From the NCBI GenBank assembly GCA_041164825.1, contig JBEAOO010000003.1, positions 1 through 15,857 of the forward strand: a DNA stretch of 15,857 bases, written 5' to 3'. Source of the stretch: JBEAOO01 sp041164825. Lineage in GTDB: Bacteria; Pseudomonadota; Gammaproteobacteria; Burkholderiales; Burkholderiaceae_C. Made by a program: the position numbers and the translations under genes. The notes beneath the pieces are model-generated. The model saw only the letters and a list, made by a program, of their open reading frames with translations, was not told the origin of the DNA and ran no database searches. The first letter of the stretch is position 1. The number at the start of each line of letters is the position of its first letter. Positions 14,141 to 15,857 of the stretch are shown piece by piece.

Positions 14141-15115
14141 ATGGCTGACAACACCCAGGCCGCGGTCGGCGAGTTCGACCTGATCGCCACCTACTTCACC
14201 CGCCCGGTTCGGCGCGCCGCACTCGGCGTGGGCGACGACTGCGCGCTGCTCGCGCCCGCGCCCGGCATGCAGCTCGCGGTGTCGAGCGACATGCTGGTCG
14301 AAGGCCGGCACTTCTTGAGCACCGTGGCGCCCGATCGCCTGGGCCACAAGGCCTTGGCGGTGAACTTAAGCGACCTTGCCGCCTGCGGCGCCAAGCCTCT
14401 GGCCTTCACGCTGGCGCTGGCCCTGCCGCGGCTCGACAACGCCTTTTTGCGCGGCTTCTCGGACGGCTTGTGGGCGCTTGCTGAGCGCTTTGACATCGAG
14501 CTCATCGGCGGCGACACCACGCAAGGCCCGCTCAACCTGTGCATCACCGTGTTGGGCGAGGTGCCCACGGGCCAGGCGCTGCTGCGCAGTGGCGCGCGCG
14601 CGGGCGACCAGCTCTGGGTGAGCGGCACGGTGGGCGATGCACGGCTGGCGCTGGAGGCGGTGCGCGGCACCGTCGACCTGCCGGGCGCCGACTTCACGGC
14701 CGTGCGCCGCGCCATGGAACTGCCCGAGCCGCGTGTGGCGCTGGGCCAGGCGCTGCGCGGCGTGGCCAGCGCGGCGATGGATGTGTCCGATGGCCTGCTG
14801 GGTGACCTCTGCCATCTGCTGAAACGCTCCGGTGTGGGCGTGCGCATCGATGTCGATGCCGTGCCGCGCAGTGCCGTGTTGGCGCGCCAGAGCCTGGCTT
14901 GGCAGCGCGAATGCACCCTGGCCGGCGGCGACGACTACGAGCTGCTGTTCACCGCGCCGCCCGAGCGCGCTGAGGCCGTGCGCGCGGCGGGCGCCGCGGC
15001 GGGCGTGGCCGTCAGCTGCATCGGCCGCATCGAGGCCGAGCCCGGTGTGCGTTTGCACGACGCCGCGGGCCAGCCGCTGCCAGCGAACTACCGCTCCTTC
15101 GATCACTTTCTGTGA
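14141..15115 (+). CDS. thiL: Thiamine-monophosphate kinase
   Basis: ThiL phosphorylates thiamine monophosphate with ATP to thiamine diphosphate, the active cofactor. The 324-residue protein, close to the 325 of E. coli ThiL, carries the family motifs in order: GVGDDCALL (29-37), SSDMLVEGRHF (48-58), NLSDLAACGAKP (75-86), GGDTT (123-127), DVSDGLLGDL (214-223) and GGDDYELLF (262-270). The start at 14141 gives MADNTQAAVGEFDLI, a standard beginning; an upstream ATG at 14096 adds only an Arg/Trp-rich extension that falls in a hairpin. No good ribosome binding site is visible. The gene precedes pgpA, the order found in many proteobacteria (nusB-thiL-pgpA); nusB itself is not adjacent here. Confidence 0.96.
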   Translation: MADNTQAAVGEFDLIATYFTRPVRRAALGVGDDCALLAPAPGMQLAVSSDMLVEGRHFLSTVAPDRLGHKALAVNLSDLAACGAKPLAFTLALALPRLDNAFLRGFSDGLWALAERFDIELIGGDTTQGPLNLCITVLGEVPTGQALLRSGARAGDQLWVSGTVGDARLALEAVRGTVDLPGADFTAVRRAMELPEPRVALGQALRGVASAAMDVSDGLLGDLCHLLKRSGVGVRIDVDAVPRSAVLARQSLAWQRECTLAGGDDYELLFTAPPERAEAVRAAGAAAGVAVSCIGRIEAEPGVRLHDAAGQPLPANYRSFDHFL

Positions 15116-15136
15116 CGGCATATCGGACGCTGATAC

Positions 15137-15180
15137 ACCGCACACGCACCGCAAACGCACCGCACACGCACCGCATACGC
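15137..15180 (+). repeat. Four-copy 11-bp tandem repeat between thiL and pgpA
   Basis: The unit ACCGCACACGC is repeated four times with single-base variants (copies 2 and 4 have A and T at the eighth base), and a decayed fifth begins at 15181. The array fills half of the 90-bp gap between thiL and pgpA. It is too short and lacks spacers, so it is not a CRISPR. Confidence 0.85.
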
Positions 15181-15205
15181 CCCGCACCTTGACCGTCCGA
15201 CCCGC

Positions 15206-15829
15206 ATGAGCGACTTCACTCCCATCACCCCGCTGAACGAGGCCGCCGCCGCCGCTGCCGCCGAGGCCGCGGCGCAGCCCGCCGCCCGCCCGCCCGTGCG
15301 CCCCAACGCGCGCTTCATGCGCACCCATCCCGCGCACTGGATGGCACTGGGCTTTGGCAGTGGCTTGTCGCCCGTGGCGCCCGGCACCGTGGGCACGCTG
15401 TGGGCCTGGGTGGCGTTTGGCGTGTTGAACCTGTGGCTGGCGCCGCTCGGCCCGCTGGCGTGGGCCGCCGTGCTGCTGCTCGGCGCACTCGTCGGCGTGT
15501 GGGCCTGCACCGTCACAGCGCGCCACATGGCCGTGGCCGACCCCGGCGCCATCGTCTGGGACGAGGTGATCGCCTTCTGGCTGGTGCTGTGGTTGATCCA
15601 GCCGGCAGGGCTGTGGGCGCAGCTCGTGGCCTTTGCGCTGTTCCGCTACTTCGACGCCGCCAAACCTGGCCCGGTGGGCTGGGCCGATCGCTGGGGCAAG
15701 CTGCGCGCGGGCGAGGCCATCGGCTGGCGCCAAGGTGCCGGCATCATGTGGGACGACCTCGTGGCCGCCGGCTGCACGCTGCTGGTGATCGCACTGTGGC
15801 AGCGTGTGTGGCATGGAGCGCTTCATTGA
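15206..15829 (+). CDS. pgpA: Phosphatidylglycerophosphatase A
   Basis: PgpA removes the phosphate from phosphatidylglycerol phosphate in the inner membrane, completing phosphatidylglycerol synthesis. The 207-residue protein shows GFGSGLSPVAPGTVGTLWA (49-67), the metal-site segment IVWDEVIAFWLV (116-127), FRYFDAAKPGPVGWADR (146-162) and MWDDLVAAG (181-189), all family hallmarks. Hydrophobic spans occur at about 64-105, 121-143 and 186-200. The N-terminus carries an extra Ala/Pro-rich stretch of about 30 residues (NEAAAAAAAEAAAQPAARPP) not needed for the fold. A downstream ATG at codon 38 is therefore a possible alternative start, and no ribosome binding site settles it. It lies 90 bp after thiL, its usual neighbour. 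Confidence 0.95.
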   Translation: MSDFTPITPLNEAAAAAAAEAAAQPAARPPVRPNARFMRTHPAHWMALGFGSGLSPVAPGTVGTLWAWVAFGVLNLWLAPLGPLAWAAVLLLGALVGVWACTVTARHMAVADPGAIVWDEVIAFWLVLWLIQPAGLWAQLVAFALFRYFDAAKPGPVGWADRWGKLRAGEAIGWRQGAGIMWDDLVAAGCTLLVIALWQRVWHGALH

Positions 15830-15857
15830 ATCTCGCCTTGAATGGCGTGTTGAACGT

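Noticed and set aside
11101..14190. A 1029-codon minus-strand open frame opposite the sensor kinase and regulator genes
   Set aside because: It mirrors clear kinase and regulator genes, is His/Arg/Gln-rich, and has no domain; open antisense frames are expected at this GC content.
15137..15180. CRISPR-like array
   Set aside because: Units are 11 bp and directly abutting, with no spacers and no cas genes.
15830..15857. Start of a further gene after pgpA
   Set aside because: Only 28 bases remain, and the one ATG is followed by a stop two codons later; nothing can be called.

Overview
The window is a gene-dense, GC-rich chromosomal segment from a Burkholderiales bacterium, most likely a member of the Comamonadaceae (Hydrogenophaga/Acidovorax-like). 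This rests on the lptD-surA-rsmA cluster with a divergent amgK, the thiL-pgpA pair, the strong GC bias at third codon positions, and the style of the individual proteins. The genus is inference.

Layout. At the left edge, on the minus strand, is the 5' part of an FAD-dependent dehydrogenase gene, preceded by amgK (cell-wall sugar kinase). A 212-bp divergent region separates amgK from the plus-strand run lptD-surA-rsmA (LPS export, outer-membrane protein folding, 16S rRNA dimethylation). pdxA, which lies between surA and rsmA in E. coli, is absent. After rsmA comes about 760 bp without a convincing gene. It is dominated by one large imperfect palindrome (6571-7066) whose arms each carry a hairpin with compensatory base changes. 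Then, on the minus strand, come a possible gene remnant with its terminator, a barstar-type inhibitor and a secreted guanyl-specific RNase close to RNase Sa: a barnase/barstar-type pair with its own candidate promoter. Upstream of these, also on the minus strand, is maeB (malic enzyme fused to a phosphotransacetylase-like domain) with a good terminator.

Divergent from maeB is a membrane PAS sensor kinase followed by a FixJ-type response regulator. Together they resemble DctS/DctR C4-dicarboxylate sensing, and placement beside a malic enzyme fits that reading. The right end holds thiL (thiamine monophosphate kinase) and pgpA (phosphatidylglycerophosphatase A), with a large hairpin upstream of thiL and a four-copy 11-bp tandem repeat between the two.

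Most of the window is conserved housekeeping content. The accessory, less explained part is 6481-8430: the palindrome, the remnant and the RNase/inhibitor pair between rsmA and maeB. I saw no tRNA, rRNA, CRISPR array, transposase or phage gene.
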